DNA from: Blasia pusilla
Lineage: Eukaryota; Marchantiophyta; Marchantiopsida; Blasiales
Assembly: GCA_050084515.1 (NCBI GenBank)
Contig: CM114273.1
Location: 9,486,001 to 9,550,000 of the forward strand
Length of the DNA stretch: 64,000 bases
Direction: 5' to 3'
Shown: positions 20,611 through 30,978 of the stretch, piece after piece
How positions within the stretch are numbered: position 1 is the stretch's first letter
Layout of the letters: each line of letters begins with the position of its first letter
Translations under genes and position numbers: made by a program
The notes under the pieces: model-generated
The model's database searches: none
What the model saw: the letters and a program-made list of their open reading frames with translations, nothing else
What the model was told of the DNA's origin: nothing

Positions 20611-20859
20611 TTATTTGTTTTTGGAGATGAGCTTTTCCAAGTCCTCCTCCGTAACCAGAGCTTGGGTTCCATGCTTGTCGTAAGGCTGAACATAGAAGGG
20701 AGGAAAGCTGTCGACGTAGGATGCTGTCGCCGCCGATTGTTTAAGCTTCGCGATGTCCTCGTCGGACTGAATTTTGCGGACGTATTCCATTGTCCGCAAT
20801 CGGCAGAGTGGAATCCTCGGGGCGTTGTGGCCCTCCATGAGTGCCATCTGCTTTACCAC
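20611..20859 (-). CDS. Passenger gene exon, ParB/sulfiredoxin-like
   Basis: Starts after a CTGACAG acceptor (20860-20866). It shows IPLCRLRTMEYVRKIQSDED, then SFPPFYVQPYDKHG and LVTEEDLEKLI. The pattern of a basic segment, SDEDI.KL, PPFYVQ and a later EDLEKL resembles ParB-like nuclease domains, in which a short strand precedes the GEHR/GQHR motif. That motif is not clear here. ParB-like and methyltransferase modules are often neighbours in phages and mobile elements; here this is only a hint. Confidence 0.35.
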   Translation of the reverse strand: MVKQMALMEGHNAPRIPLCRLRTMEYVRKIQSDEDIAKLKQSAATASYVDSFPPFYVQPYDKHGTQALVTEEDLEKLISKNK

Positions 20860-20949
20860 CTGTCAGAACCGGGACAAGATCAATAAGCTACACTGAATTC
20901 CCAATGAATTGCAATTCACATAATTCAAAAAACCCAGATCCTCTCTTAC

Positions 20950-21556
20950 CCGCTTGACCAGCTAACTTGTCTAAGATAGAAGCTCGCAAATCGACTGGGA
21001 ACTCGTCGATCCGATAGAGGTCGATGTCCTCCGCCGGGCTTGGAGTCGAGAATGACCACTCTCCGGCTTCTTCGGCCATGTCCACCATCTCCACGCTGGC
21101 GGTCCTCATGACCTCGTCGTCATCGATTTCAACTTCTGGCGTTTCCACTATGTTGATTGTGTCCCCGGACTTCGTGGGGGACATTTCCCGCATCTCAACA
21201 CTTGCGGTTGGATAGGCTGGGCTATCGTCAATGGCTATCACTTTTTCCCTACTCGCTTTAGCCAATTCTGCCCTCCTCACCGACGCGTCCAGACGCTTCT
21301 TTTCCCTCTTTTCGTCGGCGATCCTTTTCTTCAAGGCCTGCGACGTCTCAGCCTTTGCGTTCTGTTTATCTAGCGCCTCTTGAACACGTCTCGCAAGAAG
21401 CACTTGGTTGTGCATCTCCGCTTCCCTTTCCCGCTGCTCGATTTCCTGCTGCCTAATTTCATTCGCGAACGAGGCGGGGAGAAGGCGGCGCAGAGTCCTA
21501 ATGGACTTCGGAGTGAAGCTCCCAGACTTGTTGGCTTGTGATTTTTTCCTCGTCAT
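20950..21556 (-). CDS. Passenger gene first exon, basic coiled-coil N-terminus
   Basis: The first ATG in frame is at 21556 (MTRKKSQANKSGSFTP). A helical, highly charged stretch of about 90 residues follows (QQEIEQREREAEMHNQ, AETSQALKKRIADEKREKKR), then an acidic region with repeated TASVEM. The donor GTAAGAG is at 20949. The exon points away from the transposase, the two starts being about 1.2 kb apart across a palindrome-rich interval that may hold a bidirectional promoter. Confidence 0.5.
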
Positions 21557-21946
21557 TTTTTCCGGAAATGCCTCCAACTATTTCCACGACGAATCCCTTG
21601 ATCAGTCGCCTTGTTGATGTCGAGATCGGGAGCTCGAATCGCCTTGATGGGTAGCTTGAATCGTCCTGCAATCGCTCAGTCGAACCGTCTCGCTGTCGTT
21701 CGGTCGAACCGTCTCGCTCTCGTTCCCTCCTATCGACTCGCGATGTGTCGCCATGTGAAATGCCCCTTTGTATCTGATTAGCTGCTGCGCGGGAGAGTGA
21801 GGAATGAAGATCGCAAAATGAGAAACTGGAAATGAGCGATTTCTGCCCTATTTATACTTTTCTAGCCGTTGGGCTGACCGTTGGGTCCCGACGTCCTTTC
21901 GACGACGACGTGCCGGATGTTACGGAAGTCCGGAAGTGAAAAATGG

Positions 21947-22459
21947 CAACCCGTCGGAGTCCGACAGGTTGCGCGGCTCCGCCATCCTGGGTACGTTGCC
22001 ACGTGCGCGAGCAACCCGTCAGAGACCGACGGGTTGAGCGCCTCCGTCGTCTTCGGAAAAGAACGCGAGGTACCCGCGCAACCCGTCGGAGACCGATATG
22101 TTGCGCGCCTCCTCCGTTTTTGGGACGGGAACGGGACGTATCTTGGGCAATCTGTCGGAGACCGTTGGGTCGCACGCTTCCGTCATCAAAGGTTCCCGTG
22201 CAAGTCATCGGAGTCCGGCTGGCTGCACCACAAGGCGAGGCCCTTGCGCAACCCGTTGGAGGGCGACGGGTTGCACGCCTCGCCGTCTTTGGGCAAAAAG
22301 GTGAGGCACCGCGAACTCGTCGGAACAGAGGCGGTTTGCGCGCTCCGGCATCTTCGGGCAAGAAGAAGCGGTATCCGAGCAACTCGTCGGAGAGCGACGG
22401 GTTGCTCGCTTCGACAATGTTTCGCAGAAGCGTGCAACCCGTCCGATGCCGACGGGTTG
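21947..22459. repeat. Palindrome array between the divergent genes
   Basis: Nine units start at 21947, 22012, 22079, 22148, 22201, 22249, 22313, 22380 and 22435, spacing 48-69 bp. They are more diverged than the intron array and GC-rich, lying upstream of both divergent genes. The interval 21557-22734 has no other recognisable content except a short TTCTCA microsatellite at 22682-22709. Confidence 0.85.
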
Positions 22460-22734
22460 CAGGCTTCGGTTAGCTTCGGGTAATTTTTGAGTTACTAGGA
22501 CTCTGACGGGTTCCAAGTGTGATGCGCAACCCTCTGCTTCCCAAATCCGGTAACAGATTGCAAAAGAATTGAATGTGTTATGCACTGGTGGATCCATTGT
22601 GTCGAACAATGTCACCCACGAATTCATCTTGTCGGTAAAAATCAGTCCAGAGTATGCATTTCCTATTCACTATAAATTAAAAATTCTCATTCTCATTCTC
22701 ATTCTCAGTCTCCTCCCGTTGGAATCTTCTTGGA

Positions 22735-22926
22735 ATGGATAATTATGTTAAGCTCACTTGTGGCAGTCATCTGGCGGCCCTTCCTCAATCAGAAATCATT
22801 CGATCCCAAGCTCGTGAGTCTTTCATAGCAGTGGATGAAAATTTTCTGTCTGTTCAATTTCTTCTCCAAATTGGAACCATCTTTGTATCCAAAGATGTTA
22901 GGGTGGACAGTGCACGGAAGACCTAA
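22735..22926 (+). CDS. Possible first coding exon of the transposase gene
   Basis: An ATG opens a 63-codon frame ending in TAA (22924-22926), followed shortly by TAGGTGAGAT, which could be a donor if the frame is read differently. The product (MDNYVKLTCGSHLAALPQ...) matches nothing known to me. Position and strand fit a leader or first exon of the transposase. Confidence 0.3.
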   Translation: MDNYVKLTCGSHLAALPQSEIIRSQARESFIAVDENFLSVQFLLQIGTIFVSKDVRVDSARKT

Positions 22927-23020
22927 TAGGTGAGATGATCCAGCCAAAGTGACTGAGACCGTAAAGTATGGAATCTCCTACCTCTACCAAATGGTCAATA
23001 CAGAGTTTACGGCCTGCCCC

Positions 23021-24737
23021 TGAATTCGTCTGTTTCCCAAGTAGACGGTCTAGAATTTCCTAGTGCTCCAAACTCTACATTTGCAACTCCAAGCTCTGCA
23101 CATCCGGCTTTGACTCCAACTTTGCACGCTCGTAACAATGTTGTTCTTCCTGAAGAGATTCCGGATGTTATCAACCTCAGTGGATCTTTCGGACACCAAC
23201 CGGGCCCTCTGTCCGCCTACTCGTTCCTCTTGCGAGTATCCGGCAATAGTTTGCTTTCGTCTCTGGCCTTGAAAATGTTCAAGCACATTCTTGTCGACGA
23301 GCTGCCGCCCACGTACGATGGTAATTGCATTTTTGAGTTGCCTCCACTTGCTGCTCCTGCTCAAAAGAAGGATGGAGGATGCCTGAAGGGTATGGGAGAA
23401 AGTCGATTGTCATCGATGGTGCGAGCTTCAACGGACCGGTGCTTCAATTCGAGATGGTCCTTGGACTATCTCCGCCAATGCGTGGGAGCCTTGGAGTGTA
23501 GAAGTCCTGCATGCCCGTATCTAGAGCGCAATGGGCGAGTCAATACCTCGCAATTCCCTCCCAAGAATGCAGAAACTCCATACGAGGTCGGTGCCACCAT
23601 ACCGTCGGGAGACCATCGATGTCCTCATTGTCGCACGCCTTTCGCGTTGGAGCGTGTCTGCATACATATTTTTCATTGTCCACGACTTGGGCTCCACGCC
23701 GAGTATACAAGGCTGGCAGTCCATGTTGGCTCCCACACTCATCCTGTGACCGATGCAATTCAAAGACACATCAAGGAGGATGTGGCAAAGAAAGTAGCCG
23801 AGGTCTACAGAAACTCTCTGGATTCAAAGCCCGGAGTGATCAAGCTCACAACGGCATCAAAAATTTGTGAACAATTGCTTGGAATCCCTGGAAGGGCGAG
23901 ATCATGATGGTTGAGGAGAAAGAACTATGGGAAAATCTCGCATTTCTCGCTGATCCTGAATGCTTCCGGAATTTGCTGCGTCAAATACGAGTTCTGGATG
24001 GAAAGACGGCCGAAATGGATGCCATCGCCAGAATCAAGGCCAACTCCAGATTTCCATTCATTCAGAGATGGCAGTTCATGGGCCCAGGAGGCGAGGGATC
24101 CAGGGCCTATGTCTTCAAAATGTCAACCACAGGTCCGTCGAGTGGCCTCGATCTTATAGATCGAATGAGGGAAGGGGAAGATCTTTACGGGAGTTGGGTA
24201 AGCTTTGATATTTGCTACAGAGTGCTGAACGGATGGTTGACGATGGGTGCTCACGTTTATGACCATGTGGAGAATGGACTCAAAACTATATTTGTCTGTG
24301 AAGTAAAGGTAGAAGACGTTGGCAGTTTGAAGATGTGTTGGTTACTCTTATTGGAGGTGGTGAAGGAAAACAAAAGGCCACCTCCGGAAATTTATGGGTT
24401 CATGGCGGACAATGCACAACGTGGGTGGATTGCTATCCGAGAAGTGTTCAGGGGTGGAGAGGTTCAACCGGAGAGGGAAAGGTCGGATGCTTTCCATTGG
24501 CAACAGTCTGTGACCCGGTACACCAAATCTTGCATCAAGGAGAATAAGAGGACAGAGCATGTCACTCTACTCCAACGCTGCAAGGACAGCAAAACCTTGA
24601 AGCAAGCCATGGAATGCCAGGAAGAACTTCATGGGTGGTGGAGGAAGCATGCGATTGAGGGGAAGTTCAAAGAGTTGTGCTCTTGGTTGAGTTGGTGGAC
24701 TGCACGTATGAGACAATGGGGAAACTTCATGTGGCAG
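23021..24737 (+). CDS. MULE-like transposase, N-terminal finger and DDE region
   Basis: The first frame (about 23021-23907) has a Cys/His-rich segment: CRSPACPY, then HRCPHCRTPF, then HIFHC and HVGSHTHPV. This resembles the WRKY-GCM1/FLYWCH-type fingers at the N-terminus of MULE transposases. A second register (23904-24737) gives WVSFDICYRVLNGWLT, then YGFMADNAQRGWIAIREVF and SDAFHWQQSV, a plausible DDE core (D, D, E/H-rich). The switch of register at 23904 means a frameshift or unrecognised intron. It ends at the donor GTGAGT (24738). Confidence 0.6.
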
Positions 24738-24849
24738 GTGAGTTCACTATTTTGTCTTGTCAAGCTCATGCTGAGAATTGTTTGTAAAGTTGTAGCTCAG
24801 GGTGAGAAGCGTGGGAACTATATGGATTTCAAACGGAAGAAACCAAGCA

Positions 24850-25110
24850 AGCTGTCAGATCGACGGGTTGCCCGAGTGTGCAACCCGACGGAAACCGACA
24901 GGTTGCATCCTGATGTTTGGTGCAACCCGAGTGTGCAACCCGACGGGTCACAGAGTCGTTCATGGGATGCCTCGGCCTTGCAACCCGTCGGGTTCCGACA
25001 GGTTGCAGTAGGTGGGTTTAAGGTTACAACACGTTGGGACCCGACGGGTCGCAGAGTCGTTCATGGGATATCTCGGGCCTACAACCCATCTGGTTCCGAC
25101 AAGTCGCTTA
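24850..25110. repeat. Palindrome cluster in the transposase intron
   Basis: Several diverged units (24880, 24981, 25081 and half units) plus a 101-bp tandem duplication (starts 24942 and 25043, sharing GACGGGTC.CAGAGTCGTT). Entirely inside the intron 24738-25164. Confidence 0.75.
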
Positions 25111-25164
25111 TTTCTTTGACTCATGAGTTATTTTCGTTCCCTTCTTACATTGCCGTCGTTGCAG

Positions 25165-26660
25165 GGATTGAACGTTCATGAAATTGAATGCCCTCTGCCC
25201 CAACACAAGTGGAGCAGAAAGTGTTCATTCCTCTTGGAGGTCGTCACAAGCATGCCAACAAATTTCACTTGTGGAGGCATGCCAACAAGACCAGGCAAGA
25301 GCAATGCTACAGTCTGTAGCATCCCATATCTTCCTCACAAAAGGCATAACAAAAGGAAAGGGGTTGTCGATCTACGAGCTCTATGTCAGGGCGGCTGTGT
25401 GGTGATGAAAAAATGTATGTAGAAGCCTTCAACCGGTGCGTAGCTGAAACTCCACTCGAGCAAGACGTACACATTGGTGGGGATATTCGTGGGCGGGTTT
25501 CAAGACGTCCCATACAGATGGTGGTAGAGCAGTCCGAGCGAGACTCGTGGAGACCAGATAAGTATCTTGACTTCAGGTGAAGAGGCAAAGATCGAGAACG
25601 AATCCGGTGATTGATTTGGATGAGGAAATTACGCCGCCCAGGTATTCGGGGACCCCGAACCCGTCCCAAATCCGTGATGGAGTTACTCCTCCAAAATCAA
25701 TGAATGTTTTATTTCAAAAGCCCTTTGTTGTTGGAAGTTCGCAACATCCTGCCACTGGGGTGGTTCAACAATATGGGATTCCGATAATGGAGGTGGATTG
25801 CAACCTAAAACGGTGGCATATATCTCGCAGCAACCCAGGACGTGGACCCACTGCGGGCAGCAGGCAGGATCGATGGCATTAGGAGAGCATGCGGCACTTT
25901 CCTAAATAAGAATGCACAAGGACTGGGCGACCCCGCTCGGGTTTTGGGGACTCAAAACCTTTGATCGTTTCACGAGGACCGGGGATCAATTGAAGTACTT
26001 CTTCTGCCCAAATGAATCTTGCGCTTTCCGGAAGTCTTATCCGGCTGCCATTGGAGCTCCCGGGAATACCCCCACGATTTGGCCCATCGCCGCAGTCTGA
26101 ATCGCACTCAAGACGAAGTGGACAATCTTACAAGTGTCGGTTTGCACTCAGAGCGGGGAAGTTCGGAGCATGTTCACATTACAGAGACCTTCGCATTTCG
26201 TATTCAACCCAAGATTGATGTCAACATGTACCTGGAGAAGGTGGATGATCTCAATCCATTATTTTTGTTTGAATCTAGAAATGGGGTGAAGAGAAACAGA
26301 ATGTGTAGGCCAACGGTGGAGAGAGCAAAGCGAATTGGATCAGCTCGGGAGGCAAAAATGGAGATCATCGCCACGAAAGATGTCTTGAGTGGCAATGGAA
26401 TAGGAAGGATGTATTGGGTCAGGAACAACACTGTAAATTCAAGTGTCACAGGGGTGTATGTGGTGCACATCTGTTGCTTTCCCACATGTTCATGTGATGA
26501 CTTTGTCCAAAGAGAGACACGTGGCAAAAGGTATTTCCCTTGTAAGCACATGTACTATGTGTTGCTGGTAGTTTTAAGAGAGTCGGAGGTAGGAGTAGGA
26601 ATCCACCAACCAATTCTGTCCCTCAAAGAAGTTCGAAGTATTTTAAACAAACGACTTTGA
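25165..26660 (+). CDS. MULE-like transposase C-terminal region with SWIM finger
   Basis: Starts after acceptor GTTGCAG (25164). The early part changes frame several times (25165-25882) and is probably decayed or has small introns. FFCPNESCAFRK near 26005 is a possible extra zinc finger. The last open frame (to TGA at 26658-26660) contains CSCDDFVQRETRGKRYFPCKH, the CxCx(n)CxH pattern of a SWIM domain, typical of MULE-type transposases just after the DDE core. This supports one split gene with the upstream exon. Confidence 0.6.
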
Positions 26661-27004
26661 GGATGCAAAATGAGGTTTTAGATTGTACTCTTTTTTTTTT
26701 CCTCAACCTTCACTTTGAGCTTGAACTCTATTCAGCCCCGGGAAAATGACAGATTTTTTCCAGACCTTGGATGGAAAAAGTGATTGGTTCCACACTTATG
26801 ATTCCACTGATTTTTCAGTTTTCTAAATTTTGTGCAATTTGCAACTCGTCGGACTCAGAGGGGTTGCCAAAATATGGAAGAGGAAAAAAACTGTGGGACT
26901 GCTTAATATATGAACAAAAAAGTGCAACAAAATTCAAACAAAAATTTTCCTCTCTTCAACCCAACAGAAACTCTCTTCAAAAAAAAGTATCTATTTCGGT
27001 TGAA
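26661..27004. other. 3' flank of transposase, inner part of the right transposon end
   Basis: A T-rich stretch follows the stop. A degenerate palindrome unit is at 26842-26866 (CAACTCGTCGGACTC, then AGGGGTTG). AATTTTTG/TCTTCAACC text is shared, inverted, with the left end. No gene seen. Confidence 0.4.
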
Positions 27005-27136
27005 GGTAGTTTCCTCTCTTCTCTCTCCTCTCTTCCTCTCTCCTCTCTCCTCTCTTCCTCTCTCCTCTCTCCTCTCTTCCTCTCTCCTCTCTCCTCTCTC
27101 CTCTCTTCCTCTCTTCCTCTCTTCCTCTCCTCTTAC
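27005..27136. repeat. Right terminal inverted repeat with CTCTCTTCC expansion
   Basis: About 130 bp of CTCTCTTCC/CTCTCC units. The outermost ~45 bp mirror the left end; the rest looks like microsatellite expansion of the terminal repeat. Confidence 0.5.
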
Positions 27137-27142
27137 CGCACC

Positions 27143-27578
27143 TCACGTAGAGTCCCACCACCTAGACGCATCGAGGGAGACGCCGGGTGTGAGGCTAGCG
27201 ATCACCCTCCTACAACCTAATCAATCATCACCACAAGAAGCCTCCCGCGATGTACTGGTCATTACTCCACCCTCACTACCAATAGCACAGAGGAGTAAAA
27301 CTACTCCGGAAATCAGCGTCAACCCTAACAATGGGCGCGCAAGCAAGAAGCAACGATGGAGGGGATCCAAACATAGGAAGTCCAACGACAACCCTCCAAT
27401 CGCAAATGGAAATCAAGGTAACACAATCCACCAAATGTGGCACCCCCTGAATCCACAGAACCCACCACACAATTCTAACGCAATAGCTACTCCGCCGCAG
27501 GTCGATGACGTGTTAGTCGCACTCGTAGCACCTGAAAATATCACCTCATTGGAGAGGCTACACCGTACTATGCGCTAG
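27143..27578 (+). CDS. Unrecognised ORF fragment, proline/asparagine-rich
   Basis: An open frame of ~145 codons right of the transposon end, ending in TAG. It is rich in Pro, Asn, Ser and basic residues (GRASKKQRWRGSKHRKSND, then NPQNPPHNSNAIATPP). It could be the start of a LINE ORF1 or a gag-like region, but there is no domain evidence. The open frame continues leftwards into the CT-rich repeat, so its true start is unknown. Confidence 0.3.
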
Positions 27579-28387
27579 AAGTCCATCAACTGAAAACCCA
27601 AGATGCATAAAGCGCCTAACACATCTCTGAACAACACCAAATGAGCTACACCAGTGTGTATACTGGTATAGTTAAGAACTCAGCAGTTAAGCGTCTTCTA
27701 GGCAGAATAGCCCAAAGATGGGTGACCAGTTATGCAACACTCAACTCACAAATCCTGCAAAAACTGCCTCACGCCCAAGCAAGCAAGTTTGCTTGCTTGC
27801 TCCTTGCTCCTTACTCCGCCTGTCATGCCCACTTGCCCCGAGCTACCACGAGTTGCCTTGAAGCCTCAACACTGGATGAACTTCATCAGAGCTTCCGCAC
27901 TCTAAGCTCTCCACATTAGAAAACCACATTAACCAGAATCTTCAATCCTTGATAACTTCCAACTCTCTTGATGAAATCCGGCGATCTAAAGCGCGTTGGG
28001 AAGCTCTCAGCAAGGCGCTTCTTTCCCAACCAATCACGCACCAGATTCACACCTCCAACATAGGCCACAAGCCACGAACATCCATAGTTGAGTACACAAT
28101 CAGCCCTAACCAGATCCTACTAATCCACGATCGAAGCTACCATCGATCTACTCGAGTTCTTTGAGTGAAATCCGTGAAAGACCTTCTGTCATAAAACACA
28201 TATAGAATCACATACAATTGAGCCAAACCCACTCCACGATGGGAGAATCCAAGTCGAAGCTTGCGGGAACCACCATAGCCAAGAGCTCTACTCACTACCA
28301 AGGCTAACTCCCAACGCAACACGCTCATTGTTGAGTTGCACGTCGTAGCCGATCTTAGACAAATGAGCAGGATTTTGAGGGTACAAG
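27579..28387. other. No recognisable gene
   Basis: Only short frames with no family resemblance on either strand. The stretch could be TE-derived filler between the ORF fragment and the SDP1-like pseudogene. Confidence 0.35.
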
Positions 28388-28939
28388 ATGGATTTCTACA
28401 GCAAAGGAGAAGTGTTGGATCTGTTACGGGTAGGGACGACTACCATGGTGGGGCGGATGCTGGCCGTACACGTTCCATTCTGTAGGCTTGTGAAGGAGCT
28501 ATTGGAGTTAATCATGGCCAAGATTGTGCACGAGTGGAGAAGGCTTCAAACCCGCGTAGGGATTGTCTTTAGCAAGATGATGTCGATAGTGAATCCAAGC
28601 GTGGTTGTGGCAGCGATGGTGCTCACTTGTATGCTTCTCGTGCGGAGGGCCAAAATGGCAATAGTGACAGCATAGCAAACTTACAGGCGGAAATTCAAGT
28701 CCAATTTCATGAAATCTGCACTGACTTACGATGAGTGGGCGCACGCCGGGAGTATGATGGACAAGACTAGCAATCGCAAGCGCGATGTTGATTTCTACGA
28801 TGAAGAGATAGTGCAAGCCAAGCTCAACGAGCTCAGGAGGTGAAGGCTGGAAGGTGGCGTTCAAGACATCGTCTTCTGCATGCGCACAGATCTGGTGCAA
28901 ATCTTTTGAAGGATTGCGCAGACCACGCAAGTTAAATCC
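28388..28939 (+). pseudogene. SDP1-like triacylglycerol lipase, N-terminal fragment
   Basis: One register from ATG 28388 onward. It has VGTTTMVGRMLAVHVPFC, then YRRKFKSNFMKSALTYDEWA, then DFYDEEIVQAKLNELR and LEGGVQDIVFCMRTDL. This order and these words match the N-terminal half of plant SUGAR-DEPENDENT1 patatin-type TAG lipases (SALTYEEWAHAAKML, DLYDEELV..KL.ELR, GSLRDIIFCMRADLV). The patatin catalytic GxSxG lies further downstream in the family and is absent here. In-frame stops at 28673 (TAG), 28841 (TGA) and 28907 (TGA) show it is dead. No introns are seen, so it may be a retrocopy or transduplicated fragment. Confidence 0.7.
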
Positions 28940-29841
28940 AAATTCGATAATGAAGAAGCCACGCCTTCAAATTTTTACAACACGAAATGGAGACCCAATT
29001 CCTAGACTCTAGTCACCACCCTATTCCATTTACAATCTCACCAAATCATTAGGAATCCTCTCTTTCTCTCTCATAATGGCCTTATTACAACCGTAATTAT
29101 AGCCATCATGGTATGCTGCAACACCTGGACATTGATCGATGTCAGCAAGCTCATCTTTCAGTGTTAGCATCACTTTAACTATGAGCGCTGGCACAATTTA
29201 GGAACACTTCTTGATGCTTGAGCATGATGCTTCAATCGATTGAAAGGATCTGTACCAATTTGAATGGATTATATTTGACGCTCTCTATATGTTTCAATGG
29301 GGATTCTGTGGTAGGGAATGGAAGGTATATCCATCGAGGAGAAAATGAGGGCGGCATAAAAAACAAGAGCACGGGATTGAACAATCAAGTCACCATAATT
29401 CTCTGTACCCTAAAGGCGCTTGGAGCGGCAACAATACTTGCATCCACAACTTTTCGTGGTGAGCAATCTCGAATCATAAAATGCCCAGAGATCATATTGA
29501 TATTCTCCCACCTTTAACACATCTGTGCTCGCATCTGTGTAAGAAGTCTATAATCTAAACCTAGTTCTTGTTAGACATGAAATCAAGGACTGTGATGGAA
29601 GGCAATTTAAAGAGATCAGGGAACTCTTGTTAAGTGCTATCAAAGGAATTTCAATTGAAAAGATGATATTTTTCAGCATCATTGTTTTGTTTGCAGGATG
29701 GATCAAAGGAGCCGATAGGGAAGCAACTACTTTATGCAAAGTTGTTGGATCTAAGAGACTAGTGGAATTCCGCTCCTTTTGGTGCATTATTGAGACCAGA
29801 AAACCTTGCAATATTTGAGGTAATCTTGCTTATCCAGCATC
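28940..29841. other. No recognisable gene
   Basis: Intergenic or degraded sequence between two host-gene-like fragments. Short frames only; nothing assignable. Confidence 0.35.
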
Positions 29842-30510
29842 ATGACAGATGGGTCTGAACCCCTGGATTCTCGATTTGTGAGCAAAGAGCACCTTCGCAT
29901 GGATCCCCCTTGTTGTTATTGGTGTGATAAGGGCGGAGTTGTTATATTCCATTTCCATTTCCTCCTTGAAGGAAATCCACCCAACGAGGAAGATGGCCTT
30001 GGGGAGTCTTGCACACCTGTTCTCTTGCCAAAGAATCATGACACGTCTCTACTTTGGCTTTGTAGCCTATGTCAATTGGATAGAGAAAAATGCTTCTCAT
30101 ATGAACTTATTGGAAAAATAGTGTGCCCCATCGCAGAGGAGCCCCAAGTGATCAAGTGTGCACATCCTCATTGCTATGCTTATTACCACCGTGGTTGTGT
30201 GAGGACTCTCTTGCGGATGGGGCTATTGCCGCATACATTTGCCCACATAACCTTGATGCTGCTTCTGATGCTCTTATTTGCCCACTTCATTTTTGTGACG
30301 TCTAGAAGGAATATCAAGCCGGCATATGGGACTTTGCTCAATGTCAAAGATGCCCTTGTACGTGATGCCAAGATAACAACGAACCTCATAAAAAACACTT
30401 GGAAAAGAGCAATAAAGGTTGCTCATATATGGAATGTTGGACAGTGGCGTTTTGTCTATTGTAATCGTCATGTCATTCCAGAGGGTGCTGATATTCCTGC
30501 CCATAGCTAA
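29842..30510 (+). pseudogene. EDM2-like PHD/zinc-finger gene fragment
   Basis: The main frame encodes CCYWCDKGGVVI, CSLCQLDREKCF, IKCAHPHCYAYYHRGCVRTL and, at the end, RFVYCNRHVIPEGADIPAHS. A second register over 30230-30330 reads ICPLHFCDV and AQCQRCP. This series of Cys/His pairs matches the tandem atypical PHD region of plant EDM2-like proteins, including the closing I/VYCxxHxIxxxxxxPxxxH. EDM2 is a chromatin regulator acting on heterochromatic introns. The middle has at least two frameshifts and a stop, so this is a pseudogene or a piece with unrecognised introns. Confidence 0.5.
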
Positions 30511-30978
30511 GCAATCGATGCCTCTAAAAAAAACTATAACAACATCGGCATTCTAAGTAAAAACATTTAGAGATTTTTGGGACTATTTTGGGATAGTCTA
30601 TCTGTGAAATTTTTGTGGCCAAACTATATAGTAAAAAATAATTTCCATGAATTTCATGTGATCAATGAAGTTAATAAGTAGTTGGATGTTTGGTTTATTC
30701 ATTGGTTATTATGATGTACAAATCTCTTTTCTTGAACAGTCACTCCTTAAAAACTCTTGCATTGTATGTATCATTTTGGTTGGCATGTATGACAGATCCT
30801 AATGAGTGGCCTCTTTTGTGCATTGTTGTGGTCCATGACAGGTTCAATTGCATGATATGTGGCCTTAGTTTGAATCATCTATTAAAGGACGGAGGATATG
30901 TTTGGATCCTGATCTTACACCTCTACAAGTCGAAGCTAGGAGAAAAGAGCTTGCAAAGGTCAAAGAGGCTCAAAAAAC

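Larger units (their letters stand above)
14784..27136. mobile_element. Large (~12.3 kb) MULE-like DNA transposon with passenger gene
   Basis: Bounded by inverted GA-rich ends: the left reads GAGTAAGAGAGGAGAGGAAG (14784 on) and the reverse complement of the right end reads GGTAAGAGGAGAGGAAGAGA. A second shared word, AATTTTTGTTTG, lies about 100-200 bp inside each end. The interior carries a plus-strand transposase with DDE-type region and SWIM finger (22.7-26.7 kb) and a divergent minus-strand multi-exon gene (15.8-21.6 kb). A characteristic 25-bp palindrome is confined to its noncoding parts. No target-site duplication could be matched, partly because the ends are low-complexity, so exact boundaries are uncertain. 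Confidence 0.55.

Noticed and set aside
23110-23907. Rolling-circle or viral replication gene
   Set aside because: The Cys/His pattern and the downstream DDE-like and SWIM segments fit a MULE-type transposase better; no HUH or viral motif is visible.
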